From Firmicutes bacterium UBA5454 (lineage in GTDB: Bacteria > Bacillota > Clostridia > Caldicoprobacterales > DTU083), in contig DIQU01000107.1 in NCBI GenBank assembly GCA_002426555.1, positions 7,031 through 47,626 on the forward strand: a DNA stretch of 40,596 nt, read 5' to 3'. The notes beneath the pieces are model-generated. The model ran no database searches. It was not told the origin of the DNA and was given only the letters and a program-made list of their open reading frames with translations. Every line of letters starts with the position of its first letter. The stretch's first letter is position 1. Made by a program: the position numbers and the translations under genes. Of the stretch, positions 1-7,900 are shown one piece after another.

Positions 1-261
1 GGGTTACGGGTTATGGGATACGAGTAGAACGAGAACTAGTTAGCCTTGATACGAGACAATAGTAACATGAACAAATGGTTTAATACAAGGAATAGATTAC
101 CCAATCCACTCGTAACCCGTAACTCGAATCTCGCAACAACCCCAGCTTCAGCGCACTACCCCGAACCCAGCGCCTAGTGCCTGGAGTCTATTGCCTACCG
201 TCGCTTGTCCCAAAAATTAAAAAAGGAAATCGCAAGCATTTTCTAACTTACAATCCCTTAT
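1..261. other. Intergenic, imperfect inverted repeat, no gene
   Basis: No coding frame is convincing here. The left end is built from GGGTTAC/GGGTTAT/GGGATACGAGT-like units. A segment at about 107-131 carries the complementary CACTCGTAACCCGTAAC, so positions 1-25 and 107-131 could pair imperfectly. The rest includes simple repeated words such as GCGCCTAGTGCCTGG near 171-185. It lies just downstream of the mazF stop. No clear intrinsic terminator is visible. Confidence 0.4.
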
Positions 262-609
262 CTACAATTCCAGTAATCCAAAGCTGATTTGTATAGACTC
301 ATCCACAACCTTCATAATTTCGGGAGAGATATATCCGATCTTTTCCTTGAGTCGTTTCTTGTCGATGGTTCGTATCTGCTCCAGAAGGATAACCGAGTCC
401 TTGGGAAGACCGTAGTCCTCAGCACAAATTTCTACATGGGTGGGCAGCTTCCCCTTGTTAATCTGCGATGTAATAGCTGCTATTATTACAGTTGGACTGT
501 ATTTATTACCGATATCATTTTGCACTATCAATACCGGTCGGACTCCCCCCTGTTCCGAACCAACTACAGGGCTCAAATCAGCGAAATAGATTTCTCCTCT
601 TCTTACCAT
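262..609 (-). CDS. ndoA: MazF/PemK-type mRNA endoribonuclease toxin (EndoA)
   Basis: A 115-residue toxin of the MazF/PemK family, the sequence-specific RNase half of a type II toxin-antitoxin pair. The N-terminus VRRGEIYFADLSPVVGSEQG and the following GGVRPVLIVQND are the family's hallmark: the Arg and the substrate-binding loop sit on the SH3-like barrel. TSQ, LPTHV and the C-terminal EQIRTIDKKRL block also match the Bacillus NdoA subfamily in order and spacing. Length is normal for the family. It starts 3 nt after the antitoxin stop, so the two are co-transcribed and probably translationally coupled. By analogy with NdoA it should cleave RNA at a short U-rich motif, but specificity cannot be read here. 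Confidence 0.95.
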   Translation of the reverse strand: MVRRGEIYFADLSPVVGSEQGGVRPVLIVQNDIGNKYSPTVIIAAITSQINKGKLPTHVEICAEDYGLPKDSVILLEQIRTIDKKRLKEKIGYISPEIMKVVDESIQISFGLLEL

Positions 610-612
610 TTT

Positions 613-888
613 CTATTCACACTCCGCCAGGATAGCCTCATATACTTCCAGGGATACCATATCCGAGTTCAAGCCGACCTCCGTTAGCTCAGCATTGATT
701 TTGGCCATTTCTTCGTAGCCTTTCTTCATTTTTTCCCTTATTTCCAATCTATGCCGTTCTCTTATATAAAGTTTCATCGCTTCTCGTATAAATTCACTTC
801 TGTTTTTTTTCTCAATGGCTACGATTTCATCCACTTCTCTCAGCAAACTGTCGGGCAAACTCACTAATATTTTTTTTAATTCAGCCAT
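613..888 (-). CDS. ndoAI: CopG/RHH-type antitoxin of the MazF pair (EndoAI)
   Basis: A small antitoxin of about 91 residues. The N-terminus KKILVSLPDSLLREVDEIV followed by KKNRSEFIREAMKLYIRERHR is a ribbon-helix-helix DNA-binding fold. The charged helical C-terminus (KMKKGYEEMAKINAELTEVG) would wrap the toxin. The start is taken at the ATG at 888 because AGGAGG lies 8 nt upstream; a GTG three codons earlier overlaps that ribosome binding site. By family behaviour the pair represses its own promoter. This gene is first in the two-gene unit, the usual order for autoregulated antitoxins. Confidence 0.93.
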   Translation of the reverse strand: MAELKKILVSLPDSLLREVDEIVAIEKKNRSEFIREAMKLYIRERHRLEIREKMKKGYEEMAKINAELTEVGLNSDMVSLEVYEAILAECE

Positions 889-1012
889 GGAAGGCACCTC
901 CTAAAAGTACATATCCTGTTTTTTCGCATATTCCCACATTAATATTTTCTACAAGAGGAATTAAAATCCTCTATGTAATTAATTCCACCATAAGATTCAT
1001 CACTGCGTTCTG

Positions 1013-1069
1013 AATGACACGTGGAAGATTCTTCAATGCACGCTAATGACACGTGGAAGATTCTTCAAT
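1013..1069. repeat. Two identical 25-nt direct repeats, period 32
   Basis: Copies at 1013-1037 and 1045-1069 both read AATGACACGTGGAAGATTC followed by TTCAAT. A third, degenerate piece (GGGGAAGAATCTT) follows near 1087. They resemble the dispersed TGTCATTCTGAGC...GAAGAATCTT family found elsewhere in this window, in the opposite orientation. They fill the gap between nnr and the antitoxin gene. Confidence 0.7.
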
Positions 1070-1106
1070 ACCTTCTGTACGGCATGGGGAAGAATCTTTA
1101 CTGCAC

Positions 1107-2753
1107 TCATGAGTTACGGTTCTGTGACTTGTAACTATATAAGCGCTTGAATACCTCAGGGATTGCTTCTATGATATCCTTGGCAATCATCCCGGTTTCA
1201 CCTAGCTTTTCAGCAGCTTCGTCTCCTGCACGACCATGAGTATAACAAGCAAGAACCGCAGCTTCGTATGGGCAATACCCCTGTGCAAGCAACGAGGCAA
1301 TCATACCTGTCAGCACATCACCGCTTCCACCCTTGGCCATTCCAGAGTTGCCGGATGTATTGATATAAATCCTGCCCCTTGGCTCAGCAACTATGGAGGC
1401 TGCTCCTTTCAGCAGTACAATGCAAGCATATTCTTCAGCTGTTCGGGAAGCAGCTTCCACCGGACGGTCTAGGATATCTTCCACAGCCCAGCCGGTCATG
1501 CGAGACAATTCTCCAGGATGAGGAGTTAGAATCACAGGAGCCTTGTGGGACTTTATCAGACTCATATCTTTCGATATATGATTCAGACCATCTGCGTCTA
1601 TTACTATGGATATATCAATTTTGCCAAGAATATTCCATAAAATTTCAAATACACCGGAGCTTTTACCGCAACCCGGACCTATTGCCAGTACATCCTTGTC
1701 TTTCAAGAGTTCAGTAACGACACTCAGAGATTCTGTGACCAGCTGCCCCTCTCCCCTGTCTTCTATGGGGAATGTCATCACTTCCGTAAGCTTTTGTTCC
1801 ATGACGGGGTTTAAGGATCTTGGGATCCCCAGAGTGACCAACCCCGCTCCTGTACGCTGTGCTGCCAGAGAAGTAAGATAAGCTGCTCCAGTTAAACCGG
1901 TTGAACCTGCAATCACAGCCGCCTTCCCAAAATTGCCCTTATGACTGTTGCGAGGCCTGGGCTTCAGCATTTGCGCAGTTTCCCGATCTGTCAGTGTAAA
2001 TTGCCTGCCACCTGCACTTTGCGGGCTGTCAGCAGGCAGGCTGATGGGCACCACATGAATTTCACCTGAACATTCTCTTCCCGGATACAAAAGATGTCCC
2101 GTTTTCAGATATCCATAGCTTACAGTATGAGCTGCCCTGAAGGCTGTACCCATAATCTGTCCAGTCTTACCATTTATACCGGAGGGAATGTCGATGGAAA
2201 TAATGGGAATTGAAAATACTAAATCAATAATATCCTTGTGTAGTCCCGTTATTGGCCTGTCCAAGCCCGTACCGAAGAAACCTTCAACGACGAAGTCAGC
2301 ATCTTTCAATAGGGGGAAAAACCGATTTAAGTCTTCGCCTTTTTGCAGCCAATGAATATTAAGAAAGTTGTTATGAGGAACAAAGCTGTTCTGAGGGGTA
2401 TTGGACATAAGACTTTCCTTAGGGATTTCTGATAGAAAATTTGCATGTAAAGATTCCAGTATCTTCAGGTTGGTATCAGCATCCCCTTTTGGTCTTCTGC
2501 CATCTTCACCGACAATCACCACTTCCGTATGATAGCCCTCTAAAAACAGATGTCTGGCAACAGCTAAAGCATCTCCCCCATTGTTCCCGCAGCCTGCCAG
2601 CACCAGTACATTTGAAGGTATTGGATAGTGCTTCAAGATAATTTGTACAGTCTGTAATGCAGCATTCTCCATGAGGACGATGCCTGGAATTTGAAATTCC
2701 TCGATAGCACGCTGATCAATTTTTCTCATTTCAGATGGAGTTACCACATACAT
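1107..2753 (-). CDS. nnr: Bifunctional NAD(P)H-hydrate epimerase / ADP-dependent NAD(P)H-hydrate dehydratase
   Basis: A metabolite-repair enzyme that epimerises and dehydrates the damaged cofactors NADHX and NADPHX. The N-terminal YjeF_N half carries VTPSEMRKIDQRAIE, the VLAGCGNNGGDALAVARHL nucleotide motif and the FGTGL segment. The C-terminal ribokinase-like half carries KGNFGKAAVIAGS, ILTPHPGELSRMTG and the NSGMAKGGSGDVLTGM block that binds nucleotide and contains the catalytic Asp. About 548 residues is normal for the fused bacterial form. The ATG at 2753 (MYVVTPSEM) is preferred because family members begin just before this motif; an ATG five codons upstream is also possible. nnr followed or preceded by acpS and an MazF pair is a common Firmicutes neighbourhood. 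Confidence 0.94.
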   Translation of the reverse strand: MYVVTPSEMRKIDQRAIEEFQIPGIVLMENAALQTVQIILKHYPIPSNVLVLAGCGNNGGDALAVARHLFLEGYHTEVVIVGEDGRRPKGDADTNLKILESLHANFLSEIPKESLMSNTPQNSFVPHNNFLNIHWLQKGEDLNRFFPLLKDADFVVEGFFGTGLDRPITGLHKDIIDLVFSIPIISIDIPSGINGKTGQIMGTAFRAAHTVSYGYLKTGHLLYPGRECSGEIHVVPISLPADSPQSAGGRQFTLTDRETAQMLKPRPRNSHKGNFGKAAVIAGSTGLTGAAYLTSLAAQRTGAGLVTLGIPRSLNPVMEQKLTEVMTFPIEDRGEGQLVTESLSVVTELLKDKDVLAIGPGCGKSSGVFEILWNILGKIDISIVIDADGLNHISKDMSLIKSHKAPVILTPHPGELSRMTGWAVEDILDRPVEAASRTAEEYACIVLLKGAASIVAEPRGRIYINTSGNSGMAKGGSGDVLTGMIASLLAQGYCPYEAAVLACYTHGRAGDEAAEKLGETGMIAKDIIEAIPEVFKRLYSYKSQNRNS

Positions 2754-2829
2754 GCACTGCAACCTCATTTCTCAATCTTCTATTATATATTAGCTTGCTT
2801 TGCCTATTTCCTAAAATCAAGATTCATCT

Positions 2830-2925
2830 AAGATTCTTCGCAGGCTCAGAATGACAGGAGAAGAAAAAATCATCCAGAATACTGGAGGATCTTAGCGCAA
2901 GATTCTTCGCAGGCTCAGAATGACA
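2830..2925. repeat. Two identical 27-nt copies of a dispersed repeat
   Basis: The copies at 2830-2856 and 2899-2925 both contain AAGATTCTTCGCAGGCTCAG followed by AATGACA. Between them is the related word GGAGGATCTTAGCGC. Read on the minus strand each is TGTCATTCTGAGCCTGCGAAG..., matching the copies at 27296-27363 and 31981-32018. The repeat sits between acpS and nnr. Confidence 0.75.
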
Positions 2926-2940
2926 ACAAGATCGGTGAGT

Positions 2941-3324
2941 TCACTTTTTTGGTGCTTCACTGTCAATAACAGCCTGAGCAGCAGCCAAATCCTTTATATG
3001 AGTTATTGAAACCAATACATGCTTGCCACCCATCTTTTCCAGCCTTTGCTGAGCAGCACCGCTTAAGTTAACGCAAGGTTTCCCCTTTGGATCCTGTATA
3101 ATCTCAATCTCAGTCCAGCGCACTGTGCCAAAACCTGTTCCCAAAGCCTTCGCAACGGCTTCCTTGGCTGCAAAAATTCCTGCAGCAGAATGTCCATTAC
3201 GTTTCCGTGCCAGAATATATTTCTGCTCTGAAGGGGTATACACCCTGTCTAGAAATCTTTGATTCTCTATTTTGCTCTCGACTCTGGCTGTTTCAATTAT
3301 ATCAAGCCCAATTCCCAGTATCAA
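2941..3324 (-). CDS. acpS: Holo-[acyl-carrier-protein] synthase
   Basis: Transfers 4'-phosphopantetheine from CoA to the serine of acyl carrier protein. The N-terminus ILGIGLDIIETARVE (metal-binding Asp), FLDRVYTPSEQKYI, and AAGIFAAKEAVAKALGTGFG (metal-binding Glu) followed by SITHIKDLAAAQAV are the AcpS signature in the correct order. From the TTG at 3324 the protein is about 127 residues, typical for the family. The TTG follows a GGGGAG but only 3 nt away, so the ATG at 3345 is an alternative start. It lies upstream of nnr on the same strand, about 190 nt away with repeats between. Confidence 0.92.
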   Translation of the reverse strand: MILGIGLDIIETARVESKIENQRFLDRVYTPSEQKYILARKRNGHSAAGIFAAKEAVAKALGTGFGTVRWTEIEIIQDPKGKPCVNLSGAAQQRLEKMGGKHVLVSITHIKDLAAAQAVIDSEAPKK

Positions 3325-3370
3325 CTGCTCCCCGCCTTTTACCATCGTATTAAATCTAGTTGTTCCATGC

Positions 3371-3462
3371 AATGATATTATTGATATTTTATATACTTCC
3401 TGCAATGATCACTGATATTTCATACTTCCCGCCTTGATATTACAAATATTTATATACTTCCC
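3371..3462. repeat. Three imperfect ~30-nt tandem repeats upstream of acpS
   Basis: Units at 3371-3400, 3401-3430 and 3431-3462 share the pattern TGAT(C/A)..TGATATTT(N)ATACTTCC. Each ends in TATACTTCC or CATACTTCC. They overlap the 5' side of the acpS frame and could be a direct-repeat operator array or simple slippage products. The rest of 3463-3600 shows no gene or clear signal. Confidence 0.55.
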
Positions 3463-3626
3463 TCATGATTACCAATCACGGGATAAAAATTTTCTCAAGA
3501 ACAGTATATCCTTTTTTCTGCTCCGCTTCAACTGTTACAGATTTTGTCGTTCACGAATCATTCTCACAAAGGTTCGTTACTTGTTTATTCATTATTTTCA
3601 GACTGCGAATAGTAACGCATAATTTT

Positions 3627-3637
3627 TATGCTATAAT
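3627..3637 (+). promoter_or_regulatory. Extended -10 promoter for Gfo/Idh-uxaC
   Basis: ATGCTATAAT ends at 3637 and contains a TGC extension immediately before a perfect TATAAT (3632-3637). No good -35 hexamer lies 17 nt upstream, which fits an extended -10 promoter. The same ATGCTATAAT word occurs on the minus strand upstream of the FAD oxidoreductase gene. Confidence 0.55.
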
Positions 3638-3657
3638 ATGGTTTGTAAAGTGCCTGA

Positions 3658-3702
3658 CCATTCAAAAGTTAAACGTTAAGTACTTTTACGTTAACTGAAT
3701 GG
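3658..3702. promoter_or_regulatory. Long palindrome downstream of the promoter, operator candidate
   Basis: CCATTCA...GTTAA.CGT on the left pairs with ACGTTAACTGAATGG on the right, with a few unpaired A residues in the left arm and a short TAAGTACTTTT centre. Its position about 20 nt downstream of the -10 suits a repressor roadblock or a 5'-UTR hairpin. No regulator gene is adjacent, so the binding protein is unknown. Confidence 0.5.
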
Positions 3703-3772
3703 GTAATCACTTAATATTGATAAGGTGCACTAGAAGAATAACTGTGTACAGAAAAACGGGGAGGAATACAAA

Positions 3773-5062
3773 ATGAGTAACAAAAAAAGATTTGTTCTGG
3801 TTGGTACCGGAGGAAGAGCAAGGTTTTTCTATACTGCAATTGCGGGTAGATTTAAAGAAAGTTCTGAATTAGTTGGGTTCTGCGATATCAACCAAACACG
3901 TATGGATTATGCGAACAAAATCATCTCTGAAGAATATGGTGCAAGTCCTGTCAACACTTATACATTCGATCGTTTTGAAGATATGATTGCTGCTGAAAAG
4001 CCGGATGTTGTTATTGTTACTACTATTGATCGCACTCATCATGTTTACATTACCCGCGCCATGGAGCTTGGATGCGATGTAATTACCGAAAAGCCAATGA
4101 CTATTGATGAGGTAAAATGCCAGGAAATTATAGATACCATTAAGAAAACCGGTAAAAATCTGAGGGTTACATTCAATTACCGCTACGCTCCTCATAGTAC
4201 CAAGATAAGAGAACTGATCATGAACGATGCTATTGGTGATGTTCTGTCAGTACATTTTGAGTGGCTCCTGGATACAAGCCATGGTGCCGATTATTTCAGA
4301 CGTTGGCATAGAGATAAGAGAAACAGCGGCGGGCTTTTAGTGCATAAATCCACACATCACTTTGACCTCGTTAACTTTTGGCTGGGAGCTTATCCTAAAA
4401 CCGTATTCAGCATGGGTGACCTAATGTTTTATGGTCGTGAAAATGCTGAAAAGCGAGGCATAACAAAATTCTACAGCAGAGCTCATGGAAGTAGAAATGC
4501 GAAAGATGATCCCTTCGCCTTGCATATGGAAGGCAACCCGCGGCTGGAATCACTATACCTTAACGCAGAGGAAGAAGACGGCTATTTCCGTGATCAGAGT
4601 GTTTTTGGTGATGGAATCAGTATAGAGGATACTATGGGAGTTATGGTGAAATATAACAGTAACGCCATCATGACTTACTCATTAAATGCTTACATGCCAT
4701 GGGAAGGTTTCCGGGTAGCACTTAACGGTAATAAAGGACGAATTCAAATGTCTGTTGTTGAAAATACATATGTAAATGCAGGCGGAGATATATCAGAGGA
4801 AGGTGCTGCGAAAAAGAAGAGCATAACTGTATTTCCGTTATTTGATGCTCCTTATAATGTGCCCATTGAAGATAAAAAAGGCGGACATGGCGGCGGGGAT
4901 CCTGTACTCTTAAACGATCTTTTTGGCGTACCGGAGTATGACCCCTTCCATAGAGCTGCATCTCATGTAGACGGTGCTATGTCAATCCTTACTGGAATTG
5001 CTGCTAATAAATCTATAAAAACAGGTTTACCGGTAAATATTAAGGAATTAGTTGAATTTTAA
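3773..5062 (+). CDS. Gfo/Idh/MocA family oxidoreductase
   Basis: A 429-residue NAD(P)-dependent sugar or sugar-acid dehydrogenase-like protein, cytoplasmic. The N-terminal Rossmann fold shows FVLVGTGGRARFFY (about residues 8-20) and an acidic FCDIN at the end of strand 2. VITEKPMT (about 104-110) contains the family's conserved Lys-Pro. The C-terminal GFO_IDH_MocA_C domain follows, with RRWHRDKRNSGGLLVHKSTHHFDL. The ribosome binding site GGGGAGGAA lies about 6 nt before the ATG. It is followed 94 nt later by uxaC on the same strand, suggesting a role in uronate or related sugar-acid breakdown. The exact substrate cannot be inferred. The glycosidase-type (GH109) members of this superfamily remain an alternative. 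Confidence 0.85.
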   Translation: MSNKKRFVLVGTGGRARFFYTAIAGRFKESSELVGFCDINQTRMDYANKIISEEYGASPVNTYTFDRFEDMIAAEKPDVVIVTTIDRTHHVYITRAMELGCDVITEKPMTIDEVKCQEIIDTIKKTGKNLRVTFNYRYAPHSTKIRELIMNDAIGDVLSVHFEWLLDTSHGADYFRRWHRDKRNSGGLLVHKSTHHFDLVNFWLGAYPKTVFSMGDLMFYGRENAEKRGITKFYSRAHGSRNAKDDPFALHMEGNPRLESLYLNAEEEDGYFRDQSVFGDGISIEDTMGVMVKYNSNAIMTYSLNAYMPWEGFRVALNGNKGRIQMSVVENTYVNAGGDISEEGAAKKKSITVFPLFDAPYNVPIEDKKGGHGGGDPVLLNDLFGVPEYDPFHRAASHVDGAMSILTGIAANKSIKTGLPVNIKELVEF

Positions 5063-5085
5063 GCTTGAAATTTACCTATAACTTG

Positions 5086-5133
5086 TTGAAGTTTGAAGAT
5101 GCTTCAAGGTATAAAATCTGAAGTGTATATAAT
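5086..5133 (+). promoter_or_regulatory. Possible internal promoter before uxaC
   Basis: TTGAAG at 5086-5091 is followed 18 nt later by TATAAA at 5110-5115, and a perfect TATAAT sits at 5128-5133 without a good -35. Either could give uxaC some independent expression. uxaC is probably also read through from the upstream dehydrogenase gene. Confidence 0.3.
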
Positions 5134-5156
5134 GGAAAAGGAAGGTTGGTCGAAAG

Positions 5157-6566
5157 ATGAAAGCTTTTATGGATAAGGACTTTTTACTGAACAGTGAGAC
5201 TGCCATAACTCTATACCACAAGTACGCTGCCAAAATGCCGATAGTGGATTACCATTGTCACATCAGCCCAGCAGAAATTGCTGAGGATCGTCAGTTTGAA
5301 AATGTCGCTCAGGCATGGCTGGAAGGCGATCATTACAAATGGCGGCTGATGCGAGCTTGCGGTGTAGAAGAACACTATATTACAGGCAATGCTACGGATT
5401 ATGAAAAGTACAAGGAATTTGCCCGAATAATACCCAAGGCAATAGGTAACCCAGTCTATCACTGGACTCACTTGGAATTGCAACGCTACTTTAACTGCGA
5501 TATACCTCTGAATGAAAAAACTGCAGACAAAATTTGGAATTTGTGCAATGCTCAACTGCAGACAAAAGAGCTGTCGGTTAGAAGTATCATCCGTAACTCC
5601 AATGTTACAACCATTGTCACAACAGACGATCCTGTAGATGATCTTTTAAATCATAAAAAGCTTGAAGATGATCCTTCTTTTGATGTTGCTGTTCTACCGG
5701 GCTGGCGTCCAGATAAGCTCCTTTATATCGAACGAGATGATTTCTTAAGCTATGTACCCAAGCTGGCCAAAGCAGTTGGAAATGCAGAACTCAATAGTAT
5801 GGATTCTTTACAAGCTGCTTTAAAAAAACGCATGGATTTCTTCCATGGGATGGGATGCCGGGCAAGCGATCACGGCGTCAACGATGTAGTCCATGCCCCG
5901 GCCTGTGATTCAGAAATGGATAGCATCCTTAGAAAACGCCTCTCAGGTGCAATTCTCACAAAAGATGAAGAAAATGCATTTCGTTGGGCCATGCTGGTGT
6001 TTCTGGGAGAAGAATATCATAAACGCGGCTGGGTGATGGAAATTCACTTTGGAGCCACACGAAATAACAATACCAAAGCCTTCAAGAGTCTAGGTGCTAA
6101 TACTGGATTCGATGCGATTAACAATGGTAACAGCATGCCTGGGCTAAGTGCTTTATTAGATACCTTGGAAGCCAATGGCTGTCTGCCCAGAACCATGGTG
6201 TTCTCACTGAACCCCAATGATAATGCAGCAATTGCCTCTACTTTAGGCTGCTTCAGCGAAGAAGGCGTTCCCGGTAAAATGCAGCATGGGACTGCCTGGT
6301 GGTTCAATGACAATATCTCAGGTATGCTGGCTCAGATAACGAATCTTGCTAATATGTCCGTATTGGGCAACTTTACCGGCATGCTTACGGACTCTCGCAG
6401 TTTTCTATCTTACACCAGGCATGAGTACTTCCGCCGCATCCTGTGCAATCTCTTAGGTGGATGGGTGGAAAATGGTGAATACCCAGCTGACATTGAATAC
6501 TTGGGGGCTATGGTTCAGGATATTTCTTACAACAATGCAATGAAATATTTCGGATTTGGAGAGTGA
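5157..6566 (+). CDS. uxaC: Glucuronate isomerase (uronate isomerase)
   Basis: Interconverts D-glucuronate/D-fructuronate and D-galacturonate/D-tagaturonate, the first step of uronate catabolism. The protein is 469 residues, as usual for UxaC. The metal-dependent amidohydrolase motif MPIVDYHCHISPAEIAEDRQF is at residues 27-47 (His33 and His35). QAWLEGDHYKWRLMRACGV, DPVDDLLNHK, FRPD-like GWRPDKLLYIE, MEIHFGATRNNN and MLTDSRSFLSYTRHEYFRRILCNLLG follow in the family's order. The start ATG has AAGGAAGGTTGG upstream. No uxuA/uxuB or kdgK lies beside it here, so the rest of the pathway must be elsewhere. Confidence 0.97.
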   Translation: MKAFMDKDFLLNSETAITLYHKYAAKMPIVDYHCHISPAEIAEDRQFENVAQAWLEGDHYKWRLMRACGVEEHYITGNATDYEKYKEFARIIPKAIGNPVYHWTHLELQRYFNCDIPLNEKTADKIWNLCNAQLQTKELSVRSIIRNSNVTTIVTTDDPVDDLLNHKKLEDDPSFDVAVLPGWRPDKLLYIERDDFLSYVPKLAKAVGNAELNSMDSLQAALKKRMDFFHGMGCRASDHGVNDVVHAPACDSEMDSILRKRLSGAILTKDEENAFRWAMLVFLGEEYHKRGWVMEIHFGATRNNNTKAFKSLGANTGFDAINNGNSMPGLSALLDTLEANGCLPRTMVFSLNPNDNAAIASTLGCFSEEGVPGKMQHGTAWWFNDNISGMLAQITNLANMSVLGNFTGMLTDSRSFLSYTRHEYFRRILCNLLGGWVENGEYPADIEYLGAMVQDISYNNAMKYFGFGE

Positions 6567-6648
6567 ATTGCATTAATGCCAAATCAGAGAGCTTAAAAAA
6601 ACACCTCGAAAGCTGTCCTCACATAGGATTTCATATCCCTGAAAAATC

Positions 6649-6683
6649 CGGCATAGTCGTGAATCGCGGCTATGCCGTTTTTT
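6649..6683 (+). terminator. Intrinsic terminator after uxaC
   Basis: CGGCATAGTCGTG pairs with CGCGGCTATGCCG (6649-6677), about 13 bp with two G-U pairs and an AAT loop, followed directly by TTTTTT (6678-6683). On the opposite strand the stem is followed by GATTTTTC, so it may also stop minus-strand transcription coming out of the accessory island. It marks the left edge of the region where composition and strand switch. Confidence 0.88.
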
Positions 6684-6761
6684 CACTCATTTTCGGAAAA
6701 TCTATTGCTCCGATGCAATTGTAAGGCTTATCTGCACTTACGCGTTCAAGCTCGGTCATAA

Positions 6762-7592
6762 TCACTTCTCCCATTTCTGGCAAGTCGGGCAAAAATAGAT
6801 ATTCCCGCCCAGATACGCCTCACGCTTCAATCCGCCGCCGCAATTACAGCAGGGATACGCCAGCCTTTTGCTCGACAGAATCGTTTGATAGCCGCCAGGC
6901 TTGCCGAAAAGGTCACGCTCAGTGTCGCGCCCGCCGCCGTCGCGCATTTCGGTCAGCGTGGACTTGATGCTGTCAAACAGAGCTTCCATGTCATTGTCAG
7001 AAAGCGAATCCAGCTTTCGCCGCGGGTTAATGCGCGCATTCCACAGCGTATCGTGCAGCACGCCGTTACCAAAGCCGGGAATCCGCTGCTCGGTAGCCAA
7101 AAATGCTTTCACACTCAGCGTTTGCTTGACACTTTTACGCAGGTCGTCGAAATACACTCGGTCAAATGCATCTGTATACGGCGGTGGCTTTTCCTTTGCG
7201 GCGTTGTAGTAAAAATCGTCAACCGTTCCATCCACAAACGCCAGCAAGCCGCCGTACATCTGGATGGTACACATTATGGCTGTATCGTCGTCAAACTCCA
7301 GCAGCAGCTGGTGCTTGTCCGGGCGTTTTTCGCCCACTTCAAGATAACGGAATCGTATGCCATCCAAAAACGAGATAACCATATCCCCGGCGTGCATCTC
7401 AGGCCGCCCTCCGTAAGCCGCCGAGCCGGTGATTTTCTTCCCGACGAGCCTGGCGTTATACTCCGCTGGGTCGCCGGTGTACCACGCAAAGGAATGCGGG
7501 CTGGTGTTCGCGACGGCGCTTTTGATGGTCTTGCCGACGAGCGTTTTGCTGATCTGATCGGCGATGACACAGGTTTCGGGTAGTTCTAACAT
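6762..7592 (-). CDS. Divergent formamidopyrimidine-DNA glycosylase / endonuclease VIII family protein
   Basis: A 276-residue Fpg/Nei-family protein, normally a base-excision-repair glycosylase/AP lyase. The N-terminus is M-LELPET: Glu3 is retained but the catalytic Pro2 of MPELPE is Leu. The helix-two-turn-helix region (KAFLATEQRIPGFGNGVLHDTLWNARINPRRK) and a C-terminal zinc finger (Cys248, Cys251, Cys268, Cys271; FCPTCQK) are well preserved. The Arg normally before the last finger Cys pair is not in its usual place. From memory, a set of Firmicutes proteins share an M-(I/L)-E-L-P-E start, so this may be a natural subfamily rather than a mutant. RBS AAGGAGA precedes the ATG. It is the last gene of the minus-strand island. 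Confidence 0.8.
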   Translation of the reverse strand: MLELPETCVIADQISKTLVGKTIKSAVANTSPHSFAWYTGDPAEYNARLVGKKITGSAAYGGRPEMHAGDMVISFLDGIRFRYLEVGEKRPDKHQLLLEFDDDTAIMCTIQMYGGLLAFVDGTVDDFYYNAAKEKPPPYTDAFDRVYFDDLRKSVKQTLSVKAFLATEQRIPGFGNGVLHDTLWNARINPRRKLDSLSDNDMEALFDSIKSTLTEMRDGGGRDTERDLFGKPGGYQTILSSKRLAYPCCNCGGGLKREAYLGGNIYFCPTCQKWEK

Positions 7593-7604
7593 TTCACAGT
7601 CTCC

Positions 7605-7895
7605 TTACTTAAATTCGCCCCAGTTCTCGGAGAGCAGCGCCAATTTATTCTCAAAATCAATCTGATAACGCAGGGCATGATGGTCTTTAATCAGCAACCC
7701 ATCGGTGAGCTGGATTTTCAGGATACAGCAGTTCTTGTCCTGCTCGTTATTCGCGGCATCGTACCACGCCGAAAACGCCTCGCGCAGCTTTAAGCGAATT
7801 TCGGCGTTCCCGGGGTTTAACACCCAACCCATGTTCTCGCCGATGCCGTGCCCGGAAAACCAGTCAACAGCGCAGATGGCGACCCCGGGGTTCTC
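7605..7895 (-). pseudogene. Hypothetical protein remnant upstream of the Fpg-like gene
   Basis: An open frame from the TAA at 7896-7898 to the stop at 7605. It encodes an unrecognised sequence including GVAICAVDWFSGHGIGENMGW and ending LSENWGEFK. The only ATG is at 7832, giving 75 residues, but coding-like sequence extends upstream to 7895 with no ATG, GTG or TTG. This suggests the 5' end was lost. It lies 12 nt before the Fpg-like start. I do not recognise the family. A short intact gene starting at 7832 is the alternative. Confidence 0.45.
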
Positions 7896-7900
7896 TTATA

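Noticed and set aside
289..687. Plus-strand 132-codon frame over the mazF pair
   Set aside because: It is antisense to two well-supported genes, has no RBS and shows no family-like motifs.
6885..7583. Plus-strand 232-codon frame antisense to the Fpg-like gene
   Set aside because: Long open frames on the opposite strand are expected in this GC-richer stretch. The minus-strand protein has clear zinc-finger and H2TH motifs, and this one has none.
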